This document shows positions 16,771-26,297 of a stretch of 64,000 nt of DNA, piece by piece (the first letter of the stretch is position 1; each line of letters begins with the position of its first letter). Source of the stretch: Thermoactinomyces sp. DSM 45892 (lineage in GTDB: Bacteria; Bacillota; Bacilli; Thermoactinomycetales; Thermoactinomycetaceae); the NCBI RefSeq assembly GCF_900107305.1, contig NZ_FNPL01000002.1, positions 124,001-188,000 of the forward strand, in the 5' to 3' direction. Both the position numbers and the translations under genes were made by a program. A model generated the notes under the pieces. It was given only the letters and a program-made list of their open reading frames with translations. It ran no database searches and was not told where the DNA came from.

Positions 16771-17691
16771 CTAATTTTTGAAGAAGTTCTTTAAGATAAA
16801 TAGCGCATTTGCAGGCCGTTCTGCAATTCTGCGAGTGAAATACGGATACCAATCTTTTCCATACGGGGTGTATACGCGTACTTTGTAACCTTCTTTCACT
16901 AAGTCGCGTTGTAGCCCATTACGTACTCCGTATAGCATCTGAAATTCATACAGATTGTCGTCAATGTGGTTTTCTTTGATCCATTTCTTTAGTATATGAA
17001 TGATTGTCTCGTCATGTGTGGCAATTGCCGTGTAACAGCCGCTGAGAAGATGATTTTGTACGAGACGAACATAGTTGTCATCTACTTCTGATTTCTCTGG
17101 AAATGCTACTGCCGCAGGCTCTTTATAAGCCCCTTTTACGATGCGTAGATTTACTTGATTTTCGCCTAATTTTGCGACGTCATCAACAGCACGATATAGA
17201 TAAGATTGAATCACTAATCCAATATGCTCCCTGCCGTACTTAGCAAGCAAACGGTTAAAAATATCGATGGTAACCTCTAGTCGGGGTGTATCTTCCATAT
17301 CAATGCGGACAAAATTATTACACTCTTTTGCTTTAGCAGCAATCCGATCCATATTTTCAAAGCAGAATTCAGGATCGATATCTAGCCCTAGCTGGGTGAG
17401 TTTAACGGATACGTTGGAGATGACACCGTTTTTCTCAATCGCTTCAAAGATACGAACCGATTCATCAGTAGCCTTGATCGCTTCTTCCTTGGTGTAAACG
17501 CTTTCTCCGAGGTGATCAAGAGTAACGATTAGGCCTTCCTTATTAATCTCTGAGACAAAGCGGATCGCTTCTTCCAGCGATTCACCAGCAACGAAACGGG
17601 AAGCTCCTAATTTCATACCAAATTTGGACACAAAAGATGTAACAACTCGATTACCTGCTAAGGTAAGCACTAGGCTACGACTGATAGACAT
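16771..17691 (-). CDS. putB: Proline dehydrogenase
   Basis: This FAD enzyme of 306 residues oxidises proline to pyrroline-5-carboxylate. Conserved parts of the TIM barrel include VTLDHLGESV, NVSVKLTQLGLDID, VRIDMED, LRIVKGAYKEP, ATHDE and EFQMLYGVRNGLQ. The frame is open to 17730, but the ATG at 17691 has GAGG eight bases upstream and gives the usual N-terminus. It diverges from the P5C dehydrogenase gene, the next enzyme in proline breakdown to glutamate, across a shared 250-base promoter region. Confidence 0.93.
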   Translation of the reverse strand: MSISRSLVLTLAGNRVVTSFVSKFGMKLGASRFVAGESLEEAIRFVSEINKEGLIVTLDHLGESVYTKEEAIKATDESVRIFEAIEKNGVISNVSVKLTQLGLDIDPEFCFENMDRIAAKAKECNNFVRIDMEDTPRLEVTIDIFNRLLAKYGREHIGLVIQSYLYRAVDDVAKLGENQVNLRIVKGAYKEPAAVAFPEKSEVDDNYVRLVQNHLLSGCYTAIATHDETIIHILKKWIKENHIDDNLYEFQMLYGVRNGLQRDLVKEGYKVRVYTPYGKDWYPYFTRRIAERPANALFILKNFFKN

Positions 17692-17866
17692 AACAATTTC
17701 CTCACTTTCGACAACAACCACAAGTGTCATGATCTTTTAAATGATAGATAAAATGATAAAATTAGTGCTTTACATAATCATTATACAATGATGTTTGAAA
17801 TGACAAAAGGAAAGAAATGCTTCTAGGCTCCATTTTTCTTAAGAAAACAACTGGTAAATCTTATCA

Positions 17867-17905
17867 ATGGAAACGATTGCATGCCTTTGTTACCTACGTT
17901 ACAAT
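17867..17905 (+). promoter_or_regulatory. Promoter of P5C dehydrogenase gene with overlapping cre site
   Basis: TTGCAT (17877-17882) and TACAAT (17900-17905) are spaced by 17 bases. ATGGAAACGATTGCA at 17867-17881 fits the degenerate CcpA cre consensus WTGNAANCGNWNNCW at every position and covers the -35 element, so CcpA binding would repress. The promoter is read directly; repression is inferred. Confidence 0.7.
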
Positions 17906-17946
17906 GACAAAGGAGCAAATATGAATTTATTGAGGGGGAACCATTC

Positions 17947-19494
17947 ATGTTACAAGAATACCGCAATGAACCTTTCACAGACTTCTCGAAGGAAGAAAAT
18001 TACACAGCATTTCAAGCAGCACTTGATAAAGTACAAAGTGAGCTTGGAAGGGAATATAAAATTATTATTGGGGACGAGCGTATTCAAACAGATCGTACAA
18101 TGAAATCGCTTAACCCGTCTAATCTAGATCAAGTTGTCGGAGTTGCGTATGAAGCGAACGTAGATCTGGCTGAAAAAGCAATGCAAGTGGCCCTTTCCAC
18201 TTTCGAAACTTGGAAAAAATATAGCCCAGCGGCACGTGCGCGCATTTTATTTAAAACATCAGCAATCATGCGTCGCAGAAAACATGAGTTTTCAGCATGG
18301 ATGGTGCTAGAAGCAGGAAAAAGTTGGGCAGAGGCGGATGCGGATACAGCAGAAGCAATCGACTTCATGGAGTTTTATGGTCGTGAAATGATCCGCATTA
18401 GCGAAAGCCAACCGTTAACCCGTATCCCAGGTGAGGATAATGAGCTAACTTATATCCCTCTTGGTGTTGGTGTTGTGATCCCACCTTGGAACTTCCCACT
18501 TGCGATTACAGTCGGAATGACCACAGCAGCGATCGTATCAGGTAACACTGTTATTCTAAAACCAGCCAGCCCAACGAACGTGATTGCGGCTAAATTTATG
18601 GAAATCCTTGAAGAAGCTGGCTGTCCGTCAGGTGTTGTTAGTTATCTACCAGGCCCTGGTGCGGAAGTAGGAGAGTATTTGGTGACACATCCAAAAACTC
18701 GTTTTATCTCCTTCACTGGTTCTCGTGCAGTAGGTCTTCGTATCAATGAACTCGCGGCGAAAACTGTTCCAGGCCAAAAATGGATTAAACGTGTGGTAGC
18801 AGAGATGGGTGGTAAAGATGCGATCGTCGTAAACAACGATGCAGATCTAGACCTCGCAGTTGATTCCATTGTGAAAGCAGCATTTAGCTTTGCTGGACAG
18901 AAGTGTTCTGCATGCTCCCGTGCGATTATCCATCAAGACGTATATGATCAAGTGTTGGAAGGCGTTGTAGCGAAAGCAAAGGAACTAAAAGTAGGTAACA
19001 CGACTGACCTAGGAGTGGATCTAGGTCCAGTAGTAGACGATAAAGCGTACAATAAAATCTTGGAATACATCGAGATTGGGAAACAAGAAGGACGCCTTAT
19101 GGCAGGCGGAGGCAAAGCAGAGGGTAACGGATACTACATTGAGCCAACTGTATTTGCAGATGTTGATCCACAAGCTCGTATTTCCCAAGAAGAAATCTTT
19201 GGACCGGTTGTTGCGTTCCATAAAGCAAATGATTTCGATCATGCGCTAGAGATTGCAAACAACACAGACTACGGTTTAACGGGTGCAGTGCTTACAAGAA
19301 GCCGTGCGAACTTAGAAAAAGCTCGTGAAGAGTTTCATGTAGGGAATCTATACTTTAACCGTAAGTGTACAGGAGCTCTTGTAGGGGTTCATCCATTCGG
19401 CGGATTTAACATGTCTGGTACAGACTCTAAAGCAGGTGGACGTGACTACTTGTTACTCTTTACGCAAGCGAAAATGGTTTCGGAAGCTTTGTAA
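17947..19494 (+). CDS. pruA: 1-pyrroline-5-carboxylate dehydrogenase
   Basis: This 515-residue NAD-dependent aldehyde dehydrogenase converts glutamate semialdehyde (from P5C) to glutamate. The catalytic cysteine is in [12 protein letters not shown], the general-base glutamate in [13 protein letters not shown], and [10 protein letters not shown] and FTGSRAVG form the cofactor site. The C-terminus [17 protein letters not shown] is typical of the monofunctional Gram-positive enzyme (RocA/PruA/PutC). The ATG at 17947 is preceded by GAGGGGG. It is divergent from proline dehydrogenase and is likely under catabolite repression through the cre-like site in its promoter. Confidence 0.95.
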   Translation: MLQEYRNEPFTDFSKEENYTAFQAALDKVQSELGREYKIIIGDERIQTDRTMKSLNPSNLDQVVGVAYEANVDLAEKAMQVALSTFETWKKYSPAARARILFKTSAIMRRRKHEFSAWMVLEAGKSWAEADADTAEAIDFMEFYGREMIRISESQPLTRIPGEDNELTYIPLGVGVVIPPWNFPLAITVGMTTAAIVSGNTVILKPASPTNVIAAKFMEILEEAGCPSGVVSYLPGPGAEVGEYLVTHPKTRFISFTGSRAVGLRINELAAKTVPGQKWIKRVVAEMGGKDAIVVNNDADLDLAVDSIVKAAFSFAGQKCSACSRAIIHQDVYDQVLEGVVAKAKELKVGNTTDLGVDLGPVVDDKAYNKILEYIEIGKQEGRLMAGGGKAEGNGYYIEPTVFADVDPQARISQEEIFGPVVAFHKANDFDHALEIANNTDYGLTGAVLTRSRANLEKAREEFHVGNLYFNRKCTGALVGVHPFGGFNMSGTDSKAGGRDYLLLFTQAKMVSEAL

Positions 19495-19518
19495 TGTCTT
19501 AGATGATTGGCTGTTTAG

Positions 19519-19552
19519 ACCTCTGGTGATGGATTGTTGCTAGAGGTTTTTT
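19519..19552 (+). terminator. Terminator after pruA
   Basis: ACCTCT and AGAGGT form a stem around a 17-base loop, followed by TTTTTT. Confidence 0.65.
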
Positions 19553-19709
19553 CTATACTTTCCCAGTTTATCTACTCGATTTTGTTCTGTGTTATAGAGT
19601 AATTTATTCTGTTATGCAATAGAATCCTTGACATGTTACGACATTCATCATATATTTACTATAAAATGTTAGTTGAAAATTTGAAGTTTGATTAATACTG
19701 AGATTTATG

Positions 19710-19766
19710 TGTCACTTTCTATTACATACGATGAGGAGCTGGCCTAACGATTTTAGGTTTTATGAT
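19710..19766 (+). promoter_or_regulatory. TnrA-type box and promoter of glnQHMP
   Basis: TGTCACTTTCTATTACA at 19710-19726 fits the TGTNA-N7-TNACA core of TnrA/GlnR boxes. TATGAT at 19761-19766 could be the -10, with no good -35, as expected for an activator-dependent promoter; the box centre is then about 50-55 bases before the start point. In B. subtilis glnQH is activated by TnrA under nitrogen limitation. The remaining 19553-19709 holds nothing I can identify. Confidence 0.65.
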
Positions 19767-19806
19767 AGGAATGTTGTAAGTACTCGTTGATTGGAATAGC
19801 TAGGGA

Positions 19807-20544
19807 GTGGTTAAGATAATTAGTTTTTCAAAAGTAAATAAGTGGTATGGAAATTTTCATGTTCTCCAAGAGATAGACTTAGAAATCAAGCAGGGTGAAG
19901 TGGTTGTCATCTTAGGCCCTTCCGGATCGGGAAAAAGCACTCTCTTGAGATGCATCAACCGATTGGAAACGATTACAAAAGGTGAACTCGTCGTAAATGG
20001 TGTCAAGGTGAATGATCGTAAGACGAATATCAATCAACTACGCCAAGAGATCGGGATGGTATTTCAGCACTTTAATTTGTATCCTCATAAGACAGCCCTT
20101 GAAAACATTACATTAGCACCAACGAAGGTTCGAAAACTGGAACGCGAGCAAGCGAAGAAGTTGGCCTTCGAATATTTAGAAAAAGTAGGCATCCCTGAAA
20201 AGGCTGACTCCTACCCGAATCAGTTATCTGGCGGGCAACAACAGAGGGTGGCGATCGCTAGAGGGTTGGCGATGAAGCCGCAGATTATGCTGTTTGATGA
20301 ACCTACTTCTGCTTTAGATCCAGAGATGATTGGTGAAGTACTAGATGTCATGAGAGCTCTGGCTAAAGAAGGAATGACGATGGTCGTTGTAACCCATGAG
20401 ATGGGTTTTGCGAGAGAAGTGGCGGATCGAATCATTTTTATGGACGAAGGAAAGATTCTCGAAGTTGCTGAACCAGATGTATTTTTCAACAATCCAAAAA
20501 ATGAACGTACCAAGCTCTTCTTGTCCCGTATTTTAAAACACTAA
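19807..20544 (+). CDS. glnQ: Polar amino acid ABC transporter ATPase, GlnQ-like
   Basis: This 245-residue ABC ATPase has Walker [11 protein letters not shown]-loop [12 protein letters not shown], signature [15 protein letters not shown] and Walker [15 protein letters not shown], with the histidine in VVTHEMGFA. It powers uptake of glutamine or a related amino acid with the three following genes; order Q-H-M-P equals B. subtilis glnQHMP. The start is weakly defined: the GTG at 19807 overlaps its own AGGGAG, and no better codon follows before the conserved part. Confidence 0.92.
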   Translation: MVKIISFSKVNKWYGNFHVLQEIDLEIKQGEVVVILGPSGSGKSTLLRCINRLETITKGELVVNGVKVNDRKTNINQLRQEIGMVFQHFNLYPHKTALENITLAPTKVRKLEREQAKKLAFEYLEKVGIPEKADSYPNQLSGGQQQRVAIARGLAMKPQIMLFDEPTSALDPEMIGEVLDVMRALAKEGMTMVVVTHEMGFAREVADRIIFMDEGKILEVAEPDVFFNNPKNERTKLFLSRILKH

Positions 20545-20561
20545 AACTGGAGGCGAATGGA

Positions 20562-21425
20562 ATGAAATTGAGAAAATGGGCGATTGCGGCCCTATCGATT
20601 GTGACCGCTATCTCGTTAGCTGCTTGTAGTAGTGATAAGAGTGCTTCTACAGATGCACAGAGTGTTGGATTTAAAGAAAAGATCGAAAAAAGAGGTAAAT
20701 TTATTGCTGGTGTAAAATTCGATTCTAATTTATTTGGTTTTAAAGATCCTGCCGATCAGACTGTGAAAGGCTTTGAAGTAGACTTGATGAAAGAGTTTAC
20801 GAAACGTACCTTCGGTGATGTAAACATGCTTGAACTGAAAGAGGTTACCTCTAAAACACGTGAAAAGATGCTAACTTCCGGTGAGATTGATGTAATCGCG
20901 GCTACGATGACGATTACACCTAAGAGAAAAGAGACAGCGGACTTTTCCCGCGTCTACTTCCTTGCAGGTCAAGCACTATTAGTGAAAAAAGGTAGCCCGA
21001 TCAAGGATGTAAAAGATTTAAACGGAAAGCAAGTAGGTACCGCTAAGGGTGCGGTAAGTGGTAAAAACATGAAAGCGATTAATAAAGATGCGGTTGTAAA
21101 AGAGTACAGCAACTATGCAGAAGCATTTCAGGCACTTCGTAGCGGAATCATCGATGCGGTTACCACAGACGATGGAATCTTAGCTGGTATGGCAAAGCAA
21201 GATCCAAATTATGAGGTAGTCGGAAGTCGTTTTAGTAAAGAACCTTACGGGGTTGCAATTGATAAAAAGAATAAAGATTTATTGGAAGCGATGAATAAGT
21301 TTTTAGATGAGGCCATAAAAGATGGAACATATAATCAGTTATATAAGAAGTGGTTTGGACAGGATGCACCAAAGGATCTGCCACGAGATGCAGTACTCGA
21401 GCTGCAACCAGGTGTTGAGGGCTAA
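20562..21425 (+). CDS. glnH: Amino acid ABC transporter substrate-binding lipoprotein, GlnH-like
   Basis: The 287-residue protein starts with a lipoprotein signal peptide with lipobox SLAAC (Cys22). It continues as a family 3 solute-binding protein: KFIAGVKFDSNLFGFKDP, KGFEVDLMKEF, the pattern MTITPKRKETADFSRVYF and the C-terminal LYKKWFGQ. It captures glutamine or another polar amino acid outside the membrane for the GlnMPQ transporter. It lies 17 bases behind glnQ. Confidence 0.92.
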   Translation: MKLRKWAIAALSIVTAISLAACSSDKSASTDAQSVGFKEKIEKRGKFIAGVKFDSNLFGFKDPADQTVKGFEVDLMKEFTKRTFGDVNMLELKEVTSKTREKMLTSGEIDVIAATMTITPKRKETADFSRVYFLAGQALLVKKGSPIKDVKDLNGKQVGTAKGAVSGKNMKAINKDAVVKEYSNYAEAFQALRSGIIDAVTTDDGILAGMAKQDPNYEVVGSRFSKEPYGVAIDKKNKDLLEAMNKFLDEAIKDGTYNQLYKKWFGQDAPKDLPRDAVLELQPGVEG

Positions 21426-21510
21426 TTTCATACCATTTTAGGAAACGGGAGGGATGGATGAGCTATTTGGCACCATCCTTCTTTTTTCATGAGTAAAGGA
21501 GCTTGGCGAT

Positions 21511-22170
21511 ATGAATTGGGATTTTGGATTTATTCAAGAATATAGAACTGAATTTATCGATGGTTTTTTTCTAACTTTAAGAGTAAGTATGGCAGCACTT
21601 ATATTGAGTCTGATGATCGGGACGATTATCGCGATTTTTCGAATATCCAGTAACAAAGCATTGCGGGCCTTCGGAACCTCATATGTAGAGTTTTTCCGAA
21701 ATACACCTTTGATGGTACAAGTTTTCTTCTTCTACTTCGGACTTGCTTCCATTGGTTATAAATTAACTGAGTTTTGGATCGGTGCTTTGGCCCTTTCGAT
21801 TTATACAGCAGCTTTTATTGCCGAGATTATCCGCGCGGGTATTCAAACTGTGCCGCACGGTCAAACGGAGGCAGCGAGGGCATCTGGATTAAGCTTTTTG
21901 CAAACGATGTTTCATGTTGTACTACCTCAGGCCTTTAAATTGGTTATCCCGCCTATGTGTAATCAATTTATCAATTTAGTTAAGAACTCATCCATTCTAT
22001 CCGTTATCGCGGCTCAAGATATTTTGTACGTAGGTGAGCAGGCTATTGCTGAATACGATCCGTTTTCTGTAGAGCTATTTGTAGCTGCACTCTATCTTAT
22101 TATTACGATTCCGTTATCACAAGGGGTAAACCTGTTGGAGCGTCGTTGGGCGAAACAAGGTACACGTTAG
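21511..22170 (+). CDS. glnM: Amino acid ABC transporter permease, GlnM-like
   Basis: This 219-residue inner membrane permease of the HisM family has about five hydrophobic segments and the EAA loop HGQTEAARASGLSFLQTMFH that contacts the ATPase. The N-terminal FIDGFFLTLRVSMAAL and YVEFFRNTPLMVQVFF are family hallmarks. It works with the next gene as the transmembrane pair of the transporter. Confidence 0.9.
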   Translation: MNWDFGFIQEYRTEFIDGFFLTLRVSMAALILSLMIGTIIAIFRISSNKALRAFGTSYVEFFRNTPLMVQVFFFYFGLASIGYKLTEFWIGALALSIYTAAFIAEIIRAGIQTVPHGQTEAARASGLSFLQTMFHVVLPQAFKLVIPPMCNQFINLVKNSSILSVIAAQDILYVGEQAIAEYDPFSVELFVAALYLIITIPLSQGVNLLERRWAKQGTR

Positions 22171-22182
22171 GAGGGGAACCAT

Positions 22183-22836
22183 ATGGATTTTAGTAAACTT
22201 CTCGAGGGGAATACTTGGGAGATTTTGTTGAAAGGATTGTGGGTAACTCTCGAAGTTGCCGTTGTAGCTATTATCTTAAGCTTTATCATCGGGATTATGT
22301 TAGGGATTTTACGTTATTCCAAACTACCCGTACTTTCACAACTCGCTACTTTGTATATTGAAATCGTACGGAACATCCCATTACTCGTTATTATCTTCTT
22401 TGCCTTTAACACGTTGTTGGATAAATTTGACTCCCTTGTCATGATTGTCATTTTCGGTATGACAGTCTTTACATCCGCACTCATCGCGGAGATCGTACGA
22501 AGTGGGTTAAACTCTGTTCCGATCGGGCAGATTGAAGCGGCTCGTGCCCAAGGGATGAGTTATGTACAAACACTTATCCACATTATCTTACCTCAGGCAC
22601 TCAAGCGTATGATTCCGCCTCTAGTGGGACAATTTGTTACCTTGATTAAAGATACATCCCTGGCGGCGGCGATCACATTGCCGGAGTTACTACATGAGGC
22701 GAAGCTTATTTATTCAAACCCAAGCTATGTAAATGCTACGATCCCGATTCTACTAACAGTAGCTGTAATTTACTTTATAGTGAACTATAGTTTATCTCTA
22801 TTAAGTCGCAGGCTTGAAAACAAATTAGCTGGTTAA
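22183..22836 (+). CDS. glnP: Amino acid ABC transporter permease, GlnP-like
   Basis: This 217-residue permease is a paralogue of the preceding gene, with LLKGLWVTLEVAVVAI, YIEIVRNIPLLVIIFF and the EAA loop IGQIEAARAQGMSYVQTLIH. It starts 12 bases after glnM with a GGAGGGG site. It completes a heteromeric transmembrane channel. Confidence 0.9.
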   Translation: MDFSKLLEGNTWEILLKGLWVTLEVAVVAIILSFIIGIMLGILRYSKLPVLSQLATLYIEIVRNIPLLVIIFFAFNTLLDKFDSLVMIVIFGMTVFTSALIAEIVRSGLNSVPIGQIEAARAQGMSYVQTLIHIILPQALKRMIPPLVGQFVTLIKDTSLAAAITLPELLHEAKLIYSNPSYVNATIPILLTVAVIYFIVNYSLSLLSRRLENKLAG

Positions 22837-22856
22837 AGAATAGAGAGGAAGTGAAA

Positions 22857-22896
22857 AGAGGTTGGTCTAGATTTTCGGACCAACCTCTACTTTATA
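22857..22896 (+). terminator. Hairpin after glnP
   Basis: Perfect 11-base arms AGAGGTTGGTC (22857-22867) and GACCAACCTCT (22878-22888). The following T tract is weak, so efficiency is uncertain. Confidence 0.65.
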
Positions 22897-23034
22897 GAAG
22901 AGGACTGTGACCATTTTAGTAGAAACTTTCTCACATGAATCGCATATTTGTGTGACAATCAGACTATGGAACTAGACTTACTAGACAATAGATTGGTACG
23001 ATGAGGTAAACTGGTATACGAAGGTAGGGCAAAC

Positions 23035-23637
23035 ATGACAGAAATTATCCATTCCTTTTTAGAGTGGCTTTCGGGATTAGGCTACTTTGGTATTGCACTC
23101 GGACTTATGGTTGAAGTAATCCCTAGTGAAATTGTTCTTGCCTACGGTGGTTATCTGATTTCGATTGGTAAGGTTGAACCAATCGGCGCGCTTATAGCTG
23201 GTGTGATCGGTGGTGTGCTGGCGCAGTTATTCTTATACTGGGCTGGATATTATGGTGGGCGTCCGTTGATTGAGAAATATGGGAAATATGTGCTCATCAA
23301 GCCTTCTCATCTTGACTTGGCAGAGCGTTGGTTTGAGAAGTATGGATCGGGAGTAATATTCGGGGCTCGCTTTATCCCTGTTGTTCGTCATGCTATTTCG
23401 ATCCCAGCGGGAATTGCGAAGATGTCTTGGAAACGATTTACGATTTTGACAACGCTTGCGGCGATCCCGTGGTCGGTTTTTTTCCTCTACTTGGGTTACA
23501 AGATTGGAGACAATCAAGAGAAGATCAAGGAAGTAGCAGGCCCTTATATACAGATGGCGATGATTGCAATTGTGATTCTACTTGGTCTATACTTTGGTAT
23601 TAAATGGTTTATGAATAAGAGAAGGCAAGCAAATTAA
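23035..23637 (+). CDS. DedA family membrane protein
   Basis: This 200-residue protein belongs to the DedA/VTT (SNARE-associated) family, proposed undecaprenyl-phosphate and lipid scramblases or flippases in the cell membrane. Conserved features are MVEVIPSEIVLAYGGYLIS near the N-terminus, FEKYGSGVIFGARFIPVVRH in the middle with the family arginine residues, and SIPAGIAKMSWKRF. About four to five hydrophobic segments are visible. The exact substrate cannot be told from sequence. Confidence 0.9.
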   Translation: MTEIIHSFLEWLSGLGYFGIALGLMVEVIPSEIVLAYGGYLISIGKVEPIGALIAGVIGGVLAQLFLYWAGYYGGRPLIEKYGKYVLIKPSHLDLAERWFEKYGSGVIFGARFIPVVRHAISIPAGIAKMSWKRFTILTTLAAIPWSVFFLYLGYKIGDNQEKIKEVAGPYIQMAMIAIVILLGLYFGIKWFMNKRRQAN

Positions 23638-23691
23638 CCTCGTCTATCATTCGTTTCAATGTTGACTAATCTCGAAAAAGGAGGAATTGGG

Positions 23692-23940
23692 ATGAATATT
23701 TCTGGTATTGAATGGGTTTTCATTTTTGTAGCGGCATTACTGCTGTTTGGACCTAAGAAACTTCCTGAGCTAGGAAAATCGATTGGTAAGGGAATTCGTG
23801 AGTTTAAGAAGGCGACGAGTGGGATGTTAGAAGAGGAAAAGAAACCTGAGGTGCCTCAGTCCTCTCAGACTCCAACGCCAGTACAAACACAACCAACTAC
23901 AACGAATTCAACAAATACAACGAATACAGAGCAAAAATAA
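23692..23940 (+). CDS. tatA: Sec-independent translocase subunit TatA/E-like
   Basis: The 82-residue protein has one N-terminal transmembrane helix (IEWVFIFVAALLLF), the FGPKKLPELG hinge, an amphipathic helix (GKSIGKGIREFKKATSGM) and a Pro/Thr/Asn-rich tail. It is the pore-forming type subunit for export of folded proteins. No tatC is in the window, so this is an orphan copy here. The frame is open to 23659, but the ATG at 23692 follows AAAGGAGG and gives the normal short N-terminus. Confidence 0.88.
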   Translation: MNISGIEWVFIFVAALLLFGPKKLPELGKSIGKGIREFKKATSGMLEEEKKPEVPQSSQTPTPVQTQPTTTNSTNTTNTEQK

Positions 23941-23946
23941 GAGAAG

Positions 23947-23980
23947 AATCTCCTGTCTTTATAGGCTAGGAGGTTTTTTG
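23947..23980 (+). terminator. Terminator after tatA
   Basis: AATCTCCT and AGGAGGTT form an eight-base stem followed by TTTTTT. Confidence 0.75.
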
Positions 23981-24101
23981 TTTTTTAGATGAGAGTTATT
24001 TTCAATTTTTATGGTGGATAGGTGTGTATTTAAGATTAATCTAGTATATAATTTAAATAGTGTACAAAATATATGTAATTTGAAAAAAAGGGGAGATTTA
24101 A

Positions 24102-24575
24102 GTGGAAACAGGTATGCGTTATGTGGTTCGTCTTTTATCACTAAGTGTTTTAGTCGGGGTACTTCTTTTTAGTGGTAGTATGAGTAGCAGCGTTCAAGCA
24201 GCAAGTGAACACATGTCAGTAAATCATAACAAGAGTAACGAAACCGGAACGCTAGAAATCACCTTAAAAGCGATGGAATGGGAGTATTCAGATGAAGAAC
24301 CGGGTGGTTTTAAATATTATCCAGGAAAAGCGTTGCCAGGTGTAGAGTTCACTATCTATCAAGACAACAAAGTATATGCAAAAAAGAAAACAGATCAAGA
24401 TGGGAAAATCTCTTTTCAACTTCCAGTAGGCGCTAGATTCTCATGTAAGCAAACATCAACGTATCCAGCAGAAACAGGCAATTACCTTCCTGAAACCAGA
24501 GCCTTTTCTGGATCGTTCTCAACAGAAGGAGAAGTCTATCAACACACTGTATATAATCTCCATAGCATGTATTAA
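24102..24575 (+). CDS. Small secreted protein with CnaB/prealbumin-like domain
   Basis: This 157-residue protein has a clear Sec signal peptide (hydrophobic VVRLLSLSVLVGVLLFSG, likely cleavage after VQA near residue 33). The mature part holds ALPGVEFTIYQDNKVYAKKK followed by TDQDGKISFQLPVG, the pattern of CnaB/SpaA-like prealbumin folds used in surface proteins. There is no LPXTG or other wall anchor. It has a single cysteine in the mature part. Function is unknown. The GTG at 24102 is six bases from AAAAGGGGAG. It stands alone between two terminators. Confidence 0.7.
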   Translation: METGMRYVVRLLSLSVLVGVLLFSGSMSSSVQAASEHMSVNHNKSNETGTLEITLKAMEWEYSDEEPGGFKYYPGKALPGVEFTIYQDNKVYAKKKTDQDGKISFQLPVGARFSCKQTSTYPAETGNYLPETRAFSGSFSTEGEVYQHTVYNLHSMY

Positions 24576-24580
24576 GATGG

Positions 24581-24625
24581 AATCACCACCCAATCGTGAG
24601 CTTCGAAAGGGTGGTGATTTTTTAT
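24581..24625 (+). terminator. Terminator between secreted protein gene and sulP
   Basis: AATCACCACCC (24581-24591) and GGGTGGTGATT (24609-24619) pair perfectly and are followed by a T run. Confidence 0.85.
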
Positions 24626-24644
24626 TATTTGTCAGAAAGAGAGA

Positions 24645-26297
24645 TTAGTGGCTTTTTTGAGCACATGTCCATAGGTGGTTTAAATCAATATGACCATCCA
24701 GTTCTTTTTGCATTCCAGTACTAAAGAATTCGTTCTCATCAATTTTGTTCAAATGACAAATTTTCTGGATTACTTCTTTTGGTTGTTGTTGGATGCCTGT
24801 GATAATTAACTTATTCCCTTTTTTATGAATATGACTAAACAGATGGGAGAATATTTGTTCACCCGTTGTATCCATATAGGGAACTTTATCCATACAAAGG
24901 ACTAAGATTCCGTTTTCTTGCGCCTTGAGTAGTTGATGAAGTTGCTTGGCTGTTCCAAAAAAGATGGGACCATTTAAAAGGCAAACCTGTACGTTAGGCC
25001 CTGAATAACTAACTAAGTTTTGTTGGCATTGCTCATGATGGTTTTTTAGATGCAACTTTCTAACTCGGAACTCTTTACTCATTCGAATCGTAAATAATAG
25101 GAAGGATAGAGCTAGACCTGTCAGAACACCGACAACTAAGTCGAAGATTACGGTAAGGAGAAAAGTAGATAGTAGGACCCAAGAGTCTTCTGTTTTGCTT
25201 CTTAACACATGAAGAAACTCCTTACGTTCACTCATATTCCAAGCTACCACCATCAGAATCGGCGCCATGCTAGCTAAGGGAATATGAGAGGCATAGGAGA
25301 AGAGAGAGATTAATACAATGAGTACAAATAAACTATGAATCATACCGGATAAGGGTGAAACTGCTCCGCTTTTGATGTTAGTAGCCGTACGGGCAATGGC
25401 TCCAGTAGCAGGAATCCCCCCGAATAAAGGAGTAACCATATTGGCAATGCCCTGCCCGATCAGTTCTCGATTACTATGATGCCTGTGATTCGTCATCCCA
25501 TCGGCAACTAATGCGGATAATAACGATTCAACTCCTCCAAGCATAGCGATAATACATGCTGGAATGAGCAATTCGACGATCTTGGACCAAGATAGATCGG
25601 GAAATTGAAAAGGTGGAAAGTGAGTTGGAATGGAGCCAAAAGTGGACCCAATAGTAGCTACTTCAGTTGGGAAAAAAAGTGTGGGTATAAGAGTAGATAG
25701 GACGAGCCCCAGTAATGCCCATGGAATCTTAGGAAGAAAGCGAAGAGAAATACATATCATTCCGAAACAAATCGCTGAGGTCAAGAGAGCGTAGAAGTTA
25801 ATCGAGCCTAGGTTGACTATAATTTCCTTGAACTTCAATATGAATTCTTCTTGAGGTTTTAAGTTGTGTAGTCCGAGAAACGGAGCGATTTGTCCTACAA
25901 AAATCAGTACCGCGATACCTGCGGTAAAGCCGATCGTAACAGGACGTGGAATATAGTGTATAAATGAACCGATTTTAAGGAGACCCATGATAACTAAGAG
26001 GATGCCTGCTAGGAATCCAGCAATCAGCAAATTCTCATAACCGTATTGCATGACGATACCAAAGAGGATTGGGACAAAGGCTCCAGTAGGACCGCCAATT
26101 TGATATCGAGATCCCCCAAAAAATGAAATCAAAAAACCAGCAATGATCGTAGAATAGATTCCGTATTCGGGCCTTACTCCTGATGCGATAGCAAATGCCA
26201 TCGCTAAAGGTAGTGCAACAATCCCAACAACCATCCCTGATGTTACATCCTTCTGGAAACCGCCTAACGTGTAACCTGTAAATCTACCTGCTCTCAT
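24645..26297 (-). CDS. SulP family anion transporter with STAS domain
   Basis: The 550-residue protein has the SulP/SLC26 core: QKDVTSGMVVGIVALPLAMAFA and GPTGAFVPILFGI near the N-terminus, about 12-14 hydrophobic segments in all, and a C-terminal cytoplasmic STAS domain (about 430-530, with MDKVPYMDTTGEQIFSHLF). Members carry sulfate, bicarbonate or other anions. No cysteine biosynthesis genes or carbonic anhydrase are adjacent, so the substrate stays open. The ATG has AAGGGGG about 11 bases upstream. Confidence 0.88.
   Translation of the reverse strand: MRAGRFTGYTLGGFQKDVTSGMVVGIVALPLAMAFAIASGVRPEYGIYSTIIAGFLISFFGGSRYQIGGPTGAFVPILFGIVMQYGYENLLIAGFLAGILLVIMGLLKIGSFIHYIPRPVTIGFTAGIAVLIFVGQIAPFLGLHNLKPQEEFILKFKEIIVNLGSINFYALLTSAICFGMICISLRFLPKIPWALLGLVLSTLIPTLFFPTEVATIGSTFGSIPTHFPPFQFPDLSWSKIVELLIPACIIAMLGGVESLLSALVADGMTNHRHHSNRELIGQGIANMVTPLFGGIPATGAIARTATNIKSGAVSPLSGMIHSLFVLIVLISLFSYASHIPLASMAPILMVVAWNMSERKEFLHVLRSKTEDSWVLLSTFLLTVIFDLVVGVLTGLALSFLLFTIRMSKEFRVRKLHLKNHHEQCQQNLVSYSGPNVQVCLLNGPIFFGTAKQLHQLLKAQENGILVLCMDKVPYMDTTGEQIFSHLFSHIHKKGNKLIITGIQQQPKEVIQKICHLNKIDENEFFSTGMQKELDGHIDLNHLWTCAQKSH

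Noticed and set aside
22889-23034. Additional gene or RNA between glnP and the DedA gene
   Set aside because: No open frame with a ribosome binding site and no structure beyond the glnP hairpin.
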